Origin: Parietaria judaica
Lineage: Eukaryota > Streptophyta > Magnoliopsida > Rosales > Urticaceae
DNA: 64,000 nt
Assembly (NCBI GenBank): GCA_954871525.1
Contig: OX940865.1
Location: forward strand, 11,360,606-11,424,605
Direction of reading: 5' to 3'
Positions within the stretch are counted from its first letter, which is position 1, and every line of letters starts with the position of its first letter. Positions 47,813 to 60,819 of the stretch are shown piece by piece. A program made the translations under genes and the position numbers. The notes under the pieces were generated by a model that saw only the letters and a list, made by a program, of their open reading frames with translations, was not told the origin of the DNA and ran no database searches.

Positions 47813-48184
47813 GGGCCCGTTTGGCACAGCTTAATTTTTACAAAAAAATGTTTTTAGTTTTAGTTTAAAAAATAAACTGTTTTTGAGAAAAATCGGCAGG
47901 TGTTTGGTAAATTGTTTATAAAACAAATGTTGTTGGTAACAAAAACTGTTTTAGCGCTTAGTAAAAAAAAATTAGGCTAAAAAGACTAAAATAGACTAAA
48001 ACCGTATTTTTGTTTTTAGAAAAAACCAAAAGCTAGGAATCCTAGCTTTTACAATTCATGTACAAAAATTCAAAATCGATTTTGTGTTTTTTGGAAAAAC
48101 AATTTTGCCAAACACCTGAATAGCGATTAAGTTTATTTTATAAACAAAAACAAGGCTAAATAAGCTGTGCCAAACGCACCCATT
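47810..48184. mobile_element. Miniature element 47813-48181 with 3-bp duplication ATT
   Basis: The left end is GGGCCCGTTTGGCACAGCTT; read inward from the right it is GGGTGCGTTTGGCACAGCTT, two mismatches in the first 20 bases. ATT flanks both sides (47810-47812, 48182-48184). The length is 369 bp with no coding capacity. GGG..GTTTGG ends plus a 3-bp duplication suggest PIF/Harbinger (Tourist-like), although that family usually uses TTA or TAA. Confidence 0.85.
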
Positions 48185-48399
48185 GTTTTACTAAATTTGT
48201 GTATTTTTTTCTACTAAAAACATATTTGCGTATCCACCGGCTTAGTTGAGTATGACTTAGGTACTTTTATTATTATTATTATCCAAAAAGGCTTACAATT
48301 CTTTTGCATGAGATAAGCGTGACACAAGTATCTATTCTCTTACTAAAAATAACGATACCTTCTTGATATTTTAAGTCGCACAAAATACTAATACTCTAA

Positions 48400-49095
48400 T
48401 GCTGTAACGTTGTTTAACTTTCATCCACCTTGTGCTAGTCAACATCATGAGGCATTAGTTGACCGCCACATGACATTGCTATGCCATTTTACTGCCACGT
48501 GAAATTTTATTTTTTTTTCAAAATTTTAATTTCAATTTAAAAATATATTTTTAAAGTATTTATAAATAAATTGCTAATTATTTTAGAATAATTTCAATAC
48601 CCGAGAATCAGAATGGGTCCATTTAATGAAATTGTAAGAACAGAAAATTTGAATACCATGGTATTTTGGGGATAAGCTAGAACCAATTTTTTTTTCCCAC
48701 ATACAATCCAAAATTGTTTGGATTATAATAGCCAAAATCCAAAATACCTAGATTAAATACATAAAATCCTAAAGTACCCAGTAGTTTTTACTCGAAATCC
48801 AAAATTACGAGGGTATTTTAATCTTTGTAAAAAGGAAAACCCAAATTTTGAGGTATGTTTCAAAATACTATCGTATACAAATTTCCGGTTTCAGTTCTTA
48901 AATTTTTATTATATGAATTTCCCGGTATCAAAAGTATTAAAAATAATTAATAACTATTTATTATTGATTTTAGAAAAACTTGAGGAATTATTTTTTTTTA
49001 AAATTAAATTGTCGCATGGTCATGTGGTATGCCAGATACCGGTCAACTTGACACCACATGGGGAGAGTGGATGAAAGTTAAACGACATTAACTTT
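48400..49095. mobile_element. Inverted-repeat element, 17-bp arms
   Basis: GTTTAACTTTCATCCAC at 48412-48428 is perfectly inverted at 49067-49083. Flanking AACGTT/AACGACATT and inner CACATG motifs partly agree. The superfamily is not determined. Confidence 0.65.
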
Positions 49096-50260
49096 CAAAA
49101 TATTGGAACTTTATCCGGCTTATAAAAAGAATTAAAACCTATCATTATTTTTTTTTAAATGGTACTTATGCTGCAAATATCCACGTACGTATATCGTATA
49201 TCAACCAAGATACTGATATTTTCGAAAATACTTAAAACAATAAAGCTATGATTAAGTAAATAACGGGATTGCAAATGAAGTCAGCCTATACAGTCCAAAT
49301 GGTGGCCTAGCCTAAGCCCAGCTATGGTTGTAAAAAGGCATAATTTGTCTGATTATTGGACTCAACCAATAATATCAAAGTAGTATCTAACAATATTATT
49401 TTTTGTCTCTTCTTTTTCAAAGTGGCCATTTTATTTTTAAAGAAAAGTGGCCATTTCATTCAAGCTTTTGTTTTCTAGTTAGTTGATCATCAAATGCATT
49501 GACAAATAATTCTCTATATTTATATTTTATATATAAAATGTAGTATAATATGTCTTTGATTGGGTAGTGTATTATTTATATGTTATCCTTTTGATTGGAC
49601 AATTGATTAAGCTAATTAAATTTGAAGTTTTTTCTCAAGATGGGGACCAAATAGTAAAGGCTCATGATGTCAGCAATGAGCTTACAATCTATGTAATCAA
49701 TCGCCCTAATTAATAGAACTTTTATTTGCTATCTTTTAATTCTTTATACGGAGTGCCTATTTTTTTTTACCCAAATTAATAAGGGCACTGTTTCTCTCCA
49801 ACTTACAAGCTCTTATTTTGGTCATACCAATCAATGATAACACAAACTGAATAGTACAGTAGACATGTCTTGTGATAAGAAGCATTTTCTCTTCCACAAC
49901 ATTTAACTCTCATGTTTTATCATACTTAATTTGTGCCTGATATGACACGATTAGATTCAGATCCGTTCAAAATCGAGCCAAATCAATTTATAGTTTCCGA
50001 TTATCACTCGCAGTATTGGTAAGAATTTCTTAATACAAAAAAATAGACAATCACATCTTTACAAAGACAATAATCTTAATTAGTAATACAAAATGACTAA
50101 GTCTTGTTCATTTAAAGGACCCTTGTCAAAAGTTAGTGATACACTATCGGGAATCAAATTTTTGATTTTCTTTAAAACATTATTATATCTTTTTTTATAA
50201 CAAAACACGGTCTAGAAAAATATGGCTAATATGGCCTTATAAACAATTTGTTTCTGGGGC
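49096..50260. other. AT-rich intergenic, nothing recognised
   Basis: No supported feature. Confidence 0.4.
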
Positions 50261-52046
50261 ACTTTTTTGTGTGTGCCGTTTTTCATATTTTTAGTTGTAT
50301 CTTCACTTTATTTGAACCCAGCCCGGGCAGCCCAAAACTCTAAATTTAACCGAAAGGTAAACCCCAAAACCTCTCATCTCCGGATTTACCTGCTCCGGGT
50401 TTTTGGCGATGAAGCAAACGAAATAAGAAAGAGCTCCTGTAATTTACAAGCTCGGAAAGGAAGAGCTCTTGGTAAGTGGCAAAGCTGGCAAACACAGTAG
50501 CAATAAGAGGAAATACAGTAATGATGAAAGCAAGCGAGCAATCAGAGAGAGAGAGGAGGTGTGTTGGTGGTCTTCTATGTGCGGAAACGACGCTCTTAAC
50601 TTGGCAGCCGTACGTGCGGATGTTGCATGTATAGCATCATTTATCCATTCATTTATTCATTCATGTGTGTGTTTATCTGCACTACACTCGCACTCTCTGT
50701 TTCCGTGACCGTGAGTGTGTGTTTTAGTTATGGAAATTCAAATAAAAAGATAAATGGTGGGTAATAATAAAAGAATACATTGAATTGAATAGAAGCGTCA
50801 AGGTGAGTGTACGGATGGATGGGAATAGGTGCATACTTATTGCCCGTCCCACCACCGGTGTCCAACCAATGGCTATTAGGCTTTCAAATTTGATTTTCAT
50901 CTTTTTTTTTTCTTATTCTTTCTTTCTAGTTATACAATCTTTGAATATTAGCGAGATAAATCGGTGTTATATTTATGGGTTTAGTGATAGGTTTTTTGAA
51001 GAAAAAAAATTAGCGATAACTTAAGTTACTGATAAGATATTACGGAAAACCGCTAACCGAAGGTTTACTGACCCTTTTTTTTTGGGAGTGTGTGAAAAAT
51101 CGAGGTTGCATAGTAATTTTATTATGTAAATTCCTCTTCTAAATCTTGTATTATTTTTGTTGTTGTTTGGGAGAATGGTCAAAGTTTGGAGTTGACCATA
51201 TTTACATGATTATGGGCAGCTAAGCTCGTTCGAGTCGAACCCTACGAGAGTGAGGCTTGCAACACTCATCTCACGCTGAATCCGTACACCTTGTAAGCCC
51301 CACACTCTTTTTCCCTTCAAATCAAACCCCTCTCTCTCTCTCTATACGCGTCATTTAATCAATGGCATCCAGACAAACACACACCCAAAGAAACCACTTA
51401 GAATTACCTTATTCGATTTTAATTTAGCAACGTGGATTAAAGATGACACTAAACAAAGCCAATCATTTTTGGAGTCATATTGTAATTTAATTACAATTAA
51501 ATGCTGACCAGCCCTTAAATCGATCTTATACACATTAGTCTCGGTACAAAACTCCATATTCAAATCGACTCATCACTTTCATACAGTGTGTCCCTGTTTT
51601 CTCGGCTAAAGGACCTCTTAATTACCCAACCAGAGGTAAACTCAATTCATTAATCAATTTTAATTTCTACAAAAATACGGGCAATGTTTACTTTAAAACA
51701 ATGATTAAATATCCCGGAATACTCACGGCTAACCTGAATTTTTGTGGGCATCCGGGTTGAAATCGCGCACGTGTTCTCAAAATATCATATATGGTATACT
51801 CGTAAAATTAAATCGACACCATCAGCTCTTTAAATGTTATATAAAAAAACTTCATTAGCATATCCGTACCGTACACTCTTCGATGTACCTACGAAATTCA
51901 ACATGCGGGCGGTTTTCAGAGAACGGACTCTAAAACCGGGCTTTAGAGAACAAAGGGCAGGGCCTTGGATTTGGGGTAGCTTCCCTAGTCGTGTGGGGGG
52001 TTGGGTGGGTCATACTCATATTCACATACTGTGTGCACAGACTTTG

Positions 52047-52050
<4 letters not shown>
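50261..52050. other. Upstream region of the DREB gene
   Basis: 50270-50720 is compositionally more gene-like (AGAGAGAGAGG, GCCCGGGC) with short open frames of 77-79 codons, but none resembles a known protein. It may hold distal regulatory sequence. The rest is AT-rich. Confidence 0.35.

Positions 52051-52099
<49 letters not shown>
52051..52099. repeat. (AT)n microsatellite, about 24 units, in the DREB promoter
   Basis: An uninterrupted AT run about 170 bp upstream of the start codon. Confidence 0.95.
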
Positions 52100-52101
<2 letters not shown>

Positions 52102-52210
52102 TGTATATCCCTATGCCTATATAATATATCTGTGTATTATATTTATAGTATACATCTCTCTCTCTCTACCCTCCAGTCTTCACATTACAAGTTACAGCAA
52201 CACACTATCA

Positions 52211-52244
<34 letters not shown>

Positions 52245-52266
52245 TTACGTCCGAGTCGTTAACGAA
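52100..52266 (+). promoter_or_regulatory. DREB core promoter and 5' UTR with (TC)15
   Basis: TATA-like sites (CCTATATAATATA, about 52115-52130; ATATTTATAGT, about 52140) are followed by a CTCTCTCTCT patch and a pure TC run at 52213-52242, 24 nt before the ATG. The upstream reading frame is open through these repeats, but it is low-complexity and not part of the protein. Confidence 0.5.
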
Positions 52267-52974
52267 ATGGAGAGCAAAACGACGCCGTCCACGTCGGCGT
52301 CCAGCAAAATGACGCCGTTGAAGAGAGTGGGCGAGGCGGGCGAGAGCCGGCCCGGGAAGCGGGCGAGATCGGAGAGCGGGGCGGGGACGAAGCACGCGGT
52401 ATACCGCGGCGTGCGAATGCGCACCTGGGGGAAGTGGGTGTCGGAGATCCGGGAGCCCCGGAAGAAGAACCGGATCTGGCTCGGCACCTTCTCCACCCCG
52501 GAGATGGCGGCGCGCGCGCACGACGCCGCCGCGCTCAGCATCAAGGGCGCCTCGGCCATCCTCAACTTCCCGGCCCTCGCAGCCTCGCTCCCGCGCCCGC
52601 TCTCCGCCTCGCCCCGCGACGTCCAGGCCGCGGCTGCCAAGGCCGCCTCCATGGACCTGGAATCAGCAACCGCGCCGTCCTCTTCCTCATCGACGTCGTC
52701 GTCCATCTCCTCGGCCTCGTGCGATGCGGCGTGCTCGTCCAACGCGTCCACAACGACGTCGGTGGAGGAGCTCGGGGAGATAGTGGAGCTGCCGCGGCTG
52801 GGGACGAGCTACGACTCGCCGGAGTCGGGGAGCGAGTACGTGTTCGTTGACTCGGAGGTTGACTATTTCTTCTCGCAGCAATGGGATCACTTCTTCGGAC
52901 TCTTGGAAGATTACGATGGTCGTAGAGAAGAGGATTCTGTATCCTTTGAGCCTAATCTATTATGGCAACATTGA
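52267..52974 (+). CDS. AP2/ERF transcription factor, DREB A-4 (TINY/HARDY-like) subgroup
   Basis: An intronless, GC-rich CDS of 235 residues. A Ser/Lys-rich head with a KRAR nuclear-localisation-like patch (31-34) precedes the AP2 domain (about 45-102): [19 protein letters not shown], then RIWLGTF and [14 protein letters not shown]. Val58 and Glu63 occupy AP2 positions 14 and 19, the DREB signature for binding A/GCCGAC-type elements. The [13 protein letters not shown] motif (115-127) follows, typical of the A-4 group. A Ser run (138-149) and an acidic C-terminal half ending LLWQH, a variant of the terminal LW motif seen in related factors, likely serve activation. The start is the ATG after the TC repeat; upstream in-frame sequence is repeat-derived. 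Relatives act in abiotic-stress and growth responses; the specific ortholog is not resolved. Confidence 0.97.
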   Translation: MESKTTPSTSASSKMTPLKRVGEAGESRPGKRARSESGAGTKHAVYRGVRMRTWGKWVSEIREPRKKNRIWLGTFSTPEMAARAHDAAALSIKGASAILNFPALAASLPRPLSASPRDVQAAAAKAASMDLESATAPSSSSSTSSSISSASCDAACSSNASTTTSVEELGEIVELPRLGTSYDSPESGSEYVFVDSEVDYFFSQQWDHFFGLLEDYDGRREEDSVSFEPNLLWQH

Positions 52975-55802
52975 TATTTTTGCCGTCAGTCCTTCTTTTC
53001 TTCTTTTAGGGCTACTATTTACAGATACGTTTCTTGTTTCTCAAGTTTGCTGATGGGAATCAAAGCAAGTAGTTTTTTTTTTTTTTTTTTTTGTAATTGA
53101 TCAAAATTTTGCAGTTTGTTTCTCTCTCTTTTGAAATTGGTATTGAAAGTTACATAAAGGGTCGTTTTTTTCTATAATTAATTTGAGGGTATTTCTTTAT
53201 TGAACCTTGATACTGTAATTTAATTCAATCTAGAATCTACTGTGATTTTTATAACATTACGTATGCATTTAATGAGGGCTGTCCCATGTTATATTGTAGA
53301 GCCTAATCTCTGAGAAGTGAGGAAACTGGTGGCTCAATTTTCAAGAGTCAAAAGACACGTGTACACTATATTTATATGAATTTAACATTTTTTTTACTAC
53401 GTGATTAAAACTTGAAATTTAATTAATTATATTTAAGGCAACCTAGTGGTACATTTCGGGCAAAATACCTGTAAATTATGTATAAGTAAGTAGAGATTTT
53501 CAAGTGGGACGGGCAACAGGCGAGAGAATTTCCGTGTCCCGCATTTATTTTTTTAAATATTAGGTATCTCTGTGAGAAAAAGAGAGTGAAAAAATGCCAT
53601 TAAATTCACTTATCATTAGAGTACTTTTGCCGCAAATAATCCTATTAATTATTAATCAAGAAAAAAAGAAGTTACCAATTTAGCAACTTATCAAGAAAAA
53701 TGCCAAAGTATTTAATTTCGAGTACAATCACTGTCGAGCCAAAAGCTATGCATCATTTTGTGATCAATTAATAATGACCACCTTGGACATGTGTATCTAT
53801 TTCAAAGCTTGGCTCATATCTGATAGCGATACATATAATATACTTGGAAGATCTTTTGTTTTGTTTTCACAAAATGGAAAATTATAAAATCTAGTTATTT
53901 AACTTGTAAATTATAGATAAATGAAAGTCAATAATAAACAAGTTGTTGTCGAGGATTCTTGTTACCATGTTAATTAATTTAGATTCTTGTTACTTTTCTT
54001 ATGTCTTTCTGTTGGGAGAGCTTATTCCATTGACATATACTCTCCAACCACTAAATATTTCAAGGGTCCTTTCTAAATTATATATATATATATATATATA
54101 TTTCTTTTTCACTATTTCAGGGTTAATAGTGCAATTACTCAATATTTTAATTCTTAAGAGATAGAAAAAATTCACAATCAAAGTTTTTGATATTCACTAT
54201 TTTATCATTTATTTTTCGATCGGTTTATTTAAGTATTCGATGTCGGGATAAATTTTTAATACATGTCACCTGTAAAAAATTCATATATATATAAATGAAT
54301 ACTTGTAGTGACATAATTTTAACAGTATAGGAATAAAATAAAAATAATATATATTAAAAACTTTATATGTGATTTTTTTTCTTTTTGAATTTGTGATACT
54401 TTATTGTGTTTTCACAAAGTGATAAGTCCGGGCGTCTTAAATTATTGATAACTAGGGTTATAATAAATAACTCGTGTCTATTTAGGCTTACTATAAATAC
54501 GTTTGTAGGGAAATTAAAAAATTAATGTGAAGGTTGGTCGAACATCATTGCTATTGACCCCCTTGATTAGAGGCTCTTAATATAGCGTCAATAAAATTGT
54601 GTTGTTATTAATATATAATTTTTATTAGGACTTCAAGTGGCTACGCTCTGAATGGTAGTTGGATGTGATGTATAAGAAGTTAAAAACGGTGAGATATATA
54701 TGCCTATACACTAATAAATTTGTTCTCAATTTTATGCTTAAATAATTAGATTGTACTACCAGCAATATAGGCCATTCAAAAAAAAACAAAAACAATATAG
54801 GATAAATATTATATTTTTTTTACCTTATCTTAATCACGTAAATTTGATGGAATAAGTTTTTATCATGATGTTTGTATCGATTACTTATTAGTCACCGGTT
54901 CACTGAGTAACTATTGTTCCAAATGCTGCCAATTGTCGTCTGTTTGTAAGCGGCAAGCTATTTTCCGTAATAAAATTGAATAAAAGAAATGGTTTCATAG
55001 GCATAAATCATAATGCTCATGAATGTTTATCAACTAACTCGAAAGAATTTGCTAAAAAATCTTGCTAGATTTTGTTGAGGGATCCTAAAGAATTTCCTTC
55101 ACTGGGCATTCTCTTACAATATTTCCTTTATTGTTTGTGTAAATTTTTACATTCGATATCCTTATAATTTCAAGGGACAATTTTTATATATCCACTGAAA
55201 TTATGATTATTATTAATTTATTATTACTATATATATTCATATAAATGAACATTCCAAAAATTCAAAACCCATCAGTTATACGAGAGAACGCTAAATTGTA
55301 TGCTAATTTTTTTCTTTTTGTTAAATGCGTTAAATTTGAAAATTGTAAGCCTAAATACCTAAGTGAAAAACTTAAATTGTCCAATGGCTCATCTTCATCG
55401 CCGAAGCTCTCTCTCGTTTCTGTGACTTGTTTTGCCTTAAAAAATCCTCTCACTACCACACACCTATAAGAGGTTTCCTATCTTAAATACAAGGCCAATG
55501 TTGTAGCTTACGACATCAAAAAATATGTGTGCGAATGCTTAACGATTTATATTCTCATATTTTTATAAAGTTTGTACTCTCTTATTAGCATGTACACCGA
55601 AATCAATACACTTTTGAGGGCGTGTCATACACAATTAAAGGGTGAACCCCTTTCAAATAATATATTTGTGTCCTTTACATTTACACATTTTATTTTCTTT
55701 ATCACCCCCCATCCGAAATAGTTTTAATGAGAACAGTCGAGCCTACATAAAATCAATTGTATAAGGGGAATATCAATCTTTACTCTGTGATTGTAGAGGT
55801 GC
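52975..55802. other. DREB 3' UTR, then AT-rich intergenic
   Basis: A T-run at 53071-53092 lies in the likely 3' UTR. (TA)n is at 54077-54100. No gene recognised. Confidence 0.4.
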
Positions 55803-58042
55803 ATTTTTGTGAGATCTCGTAATTTTAGAGTCCTCAAATAGAATAAATATTAAGTATTTATTCTATTTTTATTCCTAACTAATTTAGGATTATTGCATAA
55901 AATAATAGGATATATATTTGATATTTTAATTAAAAAATATATTTTATGCTATTTAATTAGCTGTAAAAATATTATTTAATTAGAGTTATATTTAAACTCA
56001 ATTAGGTTAGAGTTTTATCTTACTCTCTCATTCTCTATTTTTTACCTAGAATTTTCCCAAATATCTAGAAATCTCTGTAGCGGAAAAAAGTTAGAAAAAC
56101 TATTTATGTTCATTACTCAATCAATCAAAAGGTCTTCAAATCCCATCATTAAGATATAGTCTAGTTTATCATTCTTATTAGGTTGTTAATTTTTGTAGTG
56201 AATTTCTAATCTAATTATCTCGATTTTTTATCTCCTAAACTACGAAGAGGTTTTGCCTGAAATTTTAACCATTGGTTCGATTAGGTTCATAGAAGCTACA
56301 AATATATTTTCGGAATTGTTGGAGGTCTAAACCAAATTTTACCTTTTTGGAGATACCGAAAAATTCTACATAACATATATCAATTTTTTTTTTTTAAATT
56401 TGTAGAACCTGAAGTAGATTTATAAATAGAGATATGATTTGTACAGAATTCAGTTTCAAGCAAGTTTCATGTTGTACCAAATTCAAAAAGATGTTGGGAT
56501 CTAGCCCGAAATTTTGTTTTAGTTTTTTTGTTGAATTAAAAATTTAGAATAGCTCATAGTTGGAGATGTTTTCTGAAAATTTCAAACACACGGAAGTTGT
56601 TGTTTTTTTGAAAAAGAATGGCATTTTGTAAAAGACGTTTTTTCTTTCTTTCAGTTTCGTACCGATTTTATTAGATGGAGAAAATACCTTAAAAGTCGCT
56701 TTTGAAACCCAAATATTCGTTTAGCCTTTAAGCCGCGTTTAGGAATAGTTTAGCTAGTGATTAGTTTATAATCCATAGTTAGATAATTTCTATCTAGGAA
56801 CGTCGCTCGTAGAGGTGTCTTCGTCGGAGTCGCAAAAAAAACGATCGTAGCGATTCATGTGAGTCCAACCTTGCTAGAGAACAAATTTGTTTGAAAATAG
56901 AAGTGTTTATTTGATATGTTTGATTGTTTTATTTGTTGAATTGTGTGCTAAATATTATTGAATGTGCTCTTGTTATATTATTTGAAATGATTGTTTTACA
57001 TATGTTATGATGATTTAATAATAGATGAATGTGCAAGATTGATGTTGATTATCTGAAGATCAAGAATGATTATCGAGAGATGTTGTGCTCCTTTAGCTAA
57101 AAGAATAAGATATGGATTATTATTAGTTCATAGGCTCATGACACTATGACAAGAGAAACATAGAAAATAATGAAGTGGCGTACCACACCTCACAAGGAGG
57201 TTCATAAACTTTAGATTTTTCCCCGAGATAAGCGGATCGAGGACATGATTAATCTTGAAGTTTAGCTAAATTGCCAAAGTTATGTTGATTTTTTCCCGAG
57301 ATGAGCGCATTGATAACAAAATTAATCCTGTTGTATTTATGAACGGCCAGAGTTATTGGCCTCGGACTTCGGGACATGTACACCCCGTTGATCCAACAAC
57401 ATCGATGGCCATATGCAGAAATAGGATTTGTGTTTAAGGGGGACTGAACTGTAAAATTCACAAAAAAAGGGGGGCTAAAGTGTAAAATTTTAAAAAAATT
57501 AATGAAAAAATACATGAAAATAAAGAATTTTGAAGGGGCTAGAGCCCACTTGAGGAGCAACATTATTAGTAATGTACACAAGATGATGATCACCTAGAAC
57601 ATTATTAGTAATAGATCCTAAAATAAAGGATAATTTGGCTTGTATCATTATTATGCTTTATTATATTATTTTTATGAGAAAGTAGAAGTATCTCACTGAG
57701 ATTTTAGCTCACACAAAATATTTTTGTCCGTACTTTGGTAATAAACATATGATATTATTGCATGGTAGATTGGACGGTGACAGGGAAAAATGTGCGAGGG
57801 ATTGAGTGAATAAGTAATCACTGTGAAGACCTTTTCTGTAAGACCTTATTTTGTACATGTTTTTTTTTTATTTTGTTTTTTTAAAAAGAAATTTCTGATG
57901 TATAGTTATATTATTTGATTTACTTATTTACTAAGTTATTCGAGAAAAAAAGGCAAAGAATTTTCAAAAAGTTTAAAACTTGAGTTTTAAAGAGTTTTAC
58001 TTCTAAGTGATGACTTCGAAAAATTTGAGTCGTCACAATTTT
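55803..58042 (+). mobile_element. Solo LTR 55808-58037 with 5-bp target duplication ATTTT
   Basis: The LTR begins TGTGAGATCTCGTAATTTTA and ends TTTGAGTCGTCACA. ATTTT is duplicated at 55803-55807 and 58038-58042. The length is 2230 bp. The terminal TGTGAG...GTCACA pattern and the ATCTCACTGAGATTTTAGCT phrase (about 57690) fit plant Ty3/gypsy chromovirus (Tekay/Del-like) LTRs read on the plus strand. A degenerate direct repeat lies at 57215-57330 (CCCGAGATRAGCG twice, about 73 bp apart). No internal domain follows. Confidence 0.88.
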
Positions 58043-58766
58043 TCCCTTAACGGCTTTCACACTAAATCTCTTCCATGCTTTTTTTTTATATTTTTTTTAT
58101 AAATGGTTAAGTCATGTTTTTGTTCTTTAGCGAGATATATATGTGATGTGCATAAAATGTAACAGGAGTAAGGCAATTGTGGAAAAAGTAATGACACCAA
58201 TAGTTTTTCTTAATGGAGTCCAGACTATCCCTTATAGATAGCATACTTCTGCGAGGCACCCACTAATTGATCAACCTAGAAATTATAAGAGATGATTACA
58301 AACTGCAATACACATGGACCCACATCATAAAGGCCCATCGATGTTACACCATTAGATTTGTCATCCGACACTTGAACACCTAATGATCACAAGATCCCTT
58401 GCACCAATAAGCTAAACGTCATGTTCTTTTTCACTTCCCTCATCATGAAACACCGTTTTCCTTCTCCCGAATTTTTTTTCTTTTGTAATACAGGTAGTAG
58501 TGAAATTGAACCTTATCTATGGGTTCATGAGGAGACAATGACCATTATTTTCATATTTAGTATTCCATAAATCTTGGCTTTAATCTTCTCCGATCAGATA
58601 TCAATCACAAGCAATTATTCCTCGATTATGGGCTTGCTTGTGATTGTTCTACGCAATCCTAGAGAATGTTAGCTCAATCGTTCCATTGACTGAGGATAAG
58701 CGAATCTTTGTAATAAAGGTGTAATATTCATGGATACATGTCGTTGACTTTTTTGTTATAACATAA
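58043..58766. other. Spacer between two solo LTRs
   Basis: No gene or repeat recognised. Confidence 0.45.
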
Positions 58767-60819
58767 CTAGATGTTGGAAATCGGGGTATCAGTTCCGACT
58801 TTCTTACCACGATAATAGCCTCCGAGGCGTCCCGGTAACATTTGAAAAATTATTTTAAAGCGGAAAACTTGTTACCGTACCGACGACACGGATATCGGGT
58901 AATGAGCATTTCGTTAAGACCCGATAAATATTTCAAATTTAATATTTCATAATCATTATTAATAATCTAGTCGAATAGGAAATAAATAGAAAGCAGTAAA
59001 TGATTGCATTTATTGAATCAATGCATAAGGCCGGCCGTACCTCAAAGACGATTCCGGCTGCGCGTTCTGAACTTGGGCAGGGCTCCGCCGGTGCTAAGGG
59101 AAACTCTCGTAATCTTCCGGGATATTCTCCTGGACTCCTCGTACCGAAGCGTGGGCTTCACCGGAAGGACTCCGTCGCGAAATTTAACTGACGGTTCTTT
59201 TAAAGCTAGCGGAGAAAAATATGTCCTAAGCCAAACCAGAAGAGAGATCAGAAGCAGAAAACTCGCAGACCCTAAAGAGAAAGAAATATCGAGTTTTTTC
59301 TCTGGGAAGGTGTGAAAAATGTGTAGAATGAGCCTCCTATTTATAGGCTCAAGCTGTAACCGATTTGGAGATTTTCCCTCCCATTATTGAATTTCATTAA
59401 TTAAATTTAATTAATTATTTCAATCCAATGGTCCAGATTCAATCACATCTAAATCCAATGGATATAATTAATCAGGGATTTAATTAAATAATAATACATG
59501 ATAAGATCAAAATATTTAATCTTATCATCATATTAATCATATTCGAATTATATGTATATATATACATATTAAAATTCGAATTTGTTTATGATTATCTAGA
59601 TCCAATGGTTAAAAATAAATCTTAAACCAATCCAATGGATCAAATCAATTAGGGATAAAGTCAAATGCCCTAGGGTTTTACAAAACCCTAATTTGAACTC
59701 TTATCCACATTTATATTCGAATTATATTATCATATATATATAATATTAATTCATTTATAATCTGACGGTAAAGATTAAATCTCAAAACCGATCCAACACA
59801 CACAATTAATTAAGCAAATTCGAAATACCTAAACTTGGTCACCAAGCTTCAATTTCGAATTAAATTTAGGGTTCAAATCAATTATCTCAATCCAAATCCA
59901 ACAATTGATATTAAATCATAACCGATCTGATGGATTAAATTGATTTTAGGGTTTTGTCAAAATACCAAAACATTAGGTACTTATGACCCAAATATGGAAT
60001 ATCCAATTATCACTATTCGAATTAGCTAGGGTTTGTATTTACCAAACCCTAATTCGAATTTATACATATATGAATATATAAATATATATTTTTATTTATT
60101 AATATAAATCTTTTAATTATTAATTAATTATTAATTAGATATTAATAATTAAATCCAAATAATTAAATTATATTAATAAACCATGATTTCAATATCACAC
60201 ATTAAATTTCATGGTGCCACACCATCATTTAAATTCGTGACATGTGATTTAGTTTCATAGTTTATCGAACCGAGTCATAAACTTTGAAAATCCATAAATC
60301 ACAAACCGTAAGTCAGAATGACTTGGTTCAAAAAGAAAAGTTTCTTAGAATTTAATTTACAACAACATGGTACTGATAGAAAAATCTAAATTCTAACTTT
60401 TTTTTTATCAGTTAATTCAGTGTACCAAAATATGGTACTTTTGCCACCCTGACGATAAAACTATCTGACGTCTGACACAGACATGTCAGTTTTATAAGTC
60501 GAGCCAAATGATTAAAAATTATCCAGAATGTATTTTAATCACGTACGTATCATCCGTTACGGAGCTATCCTGGGGACCATGGACCTGTGAGAGGATAATT
60601 GCATAATTGCATCCTTTATGAACTAAGGGGACCATGGACCTGTGAGAGGATAATAGCATAATTGCATCCTTTATGAACTAAGGAATCAAACATTCTATTT
60701 TACTCTACCAGAAACTATAATAAGATTAACATAATAAGTATCATCTTTATTCAACGACTTGTCATAATCTTTTACAAATGGATAAATATATTGTTTAAGG
60801 ACACATGTCCAACACTAGA
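58767..60819 (-). mobile_element. Solo LTR 58772-60814 with 5-bp target duplication CTAGA
   Basis: Read on the minus strand it begins TGTTGGACATGTGTCC and ends CGATTTCCAACA; CTAGA flanks at 58767-58771 and 60815-60819. The length is 2043 bp. A TATAAATAG box (reverse of 59338-59346) lies about two-thirds of the way in, so the 3' third is R-U5. TGTTGG...CCAACA ends suggest a Ty1/copia (Angela/Tork-like) family. AATCCAATGGAT phrases recur inside. There is no coding remnant. Confidence 0.9.
60572..60681. repeat. 55-bp tandem duplication inside the solo LTR
   Basis: Copies 60572-60626 and 60627-60681 share GGGGACCATGGACCTGTGAG and ATAATTGCATCCTTTATGAA with about one difference. Confidence 0.92.

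Noticed and set aside
50267..50500. 77-codon frame with a hydrophobic start like a signal peptide
   Set aside because: No conserved features downstream and no recognisable family; likely chance in a promoter-like region.
51205..51300. GTTCGAGTCGAACCC resembling a tRNA T-arm
   Set aside because: It is a short palindrome without an A box or stems.
51991..52266. 92-residue in-frame extension upstream of the DREB start
   Set aside because: It is encoded by AT and TC microsatellites (Tyr-Ile and Ser-Leu runs); the family start is the later ATG.
59000..59315. Overlapping frames of 63 and 103 codons
   Set aside because: They lie inside the R-U5 part of the copia-like solo LTR, on the opposite strand, with no protein similarity.
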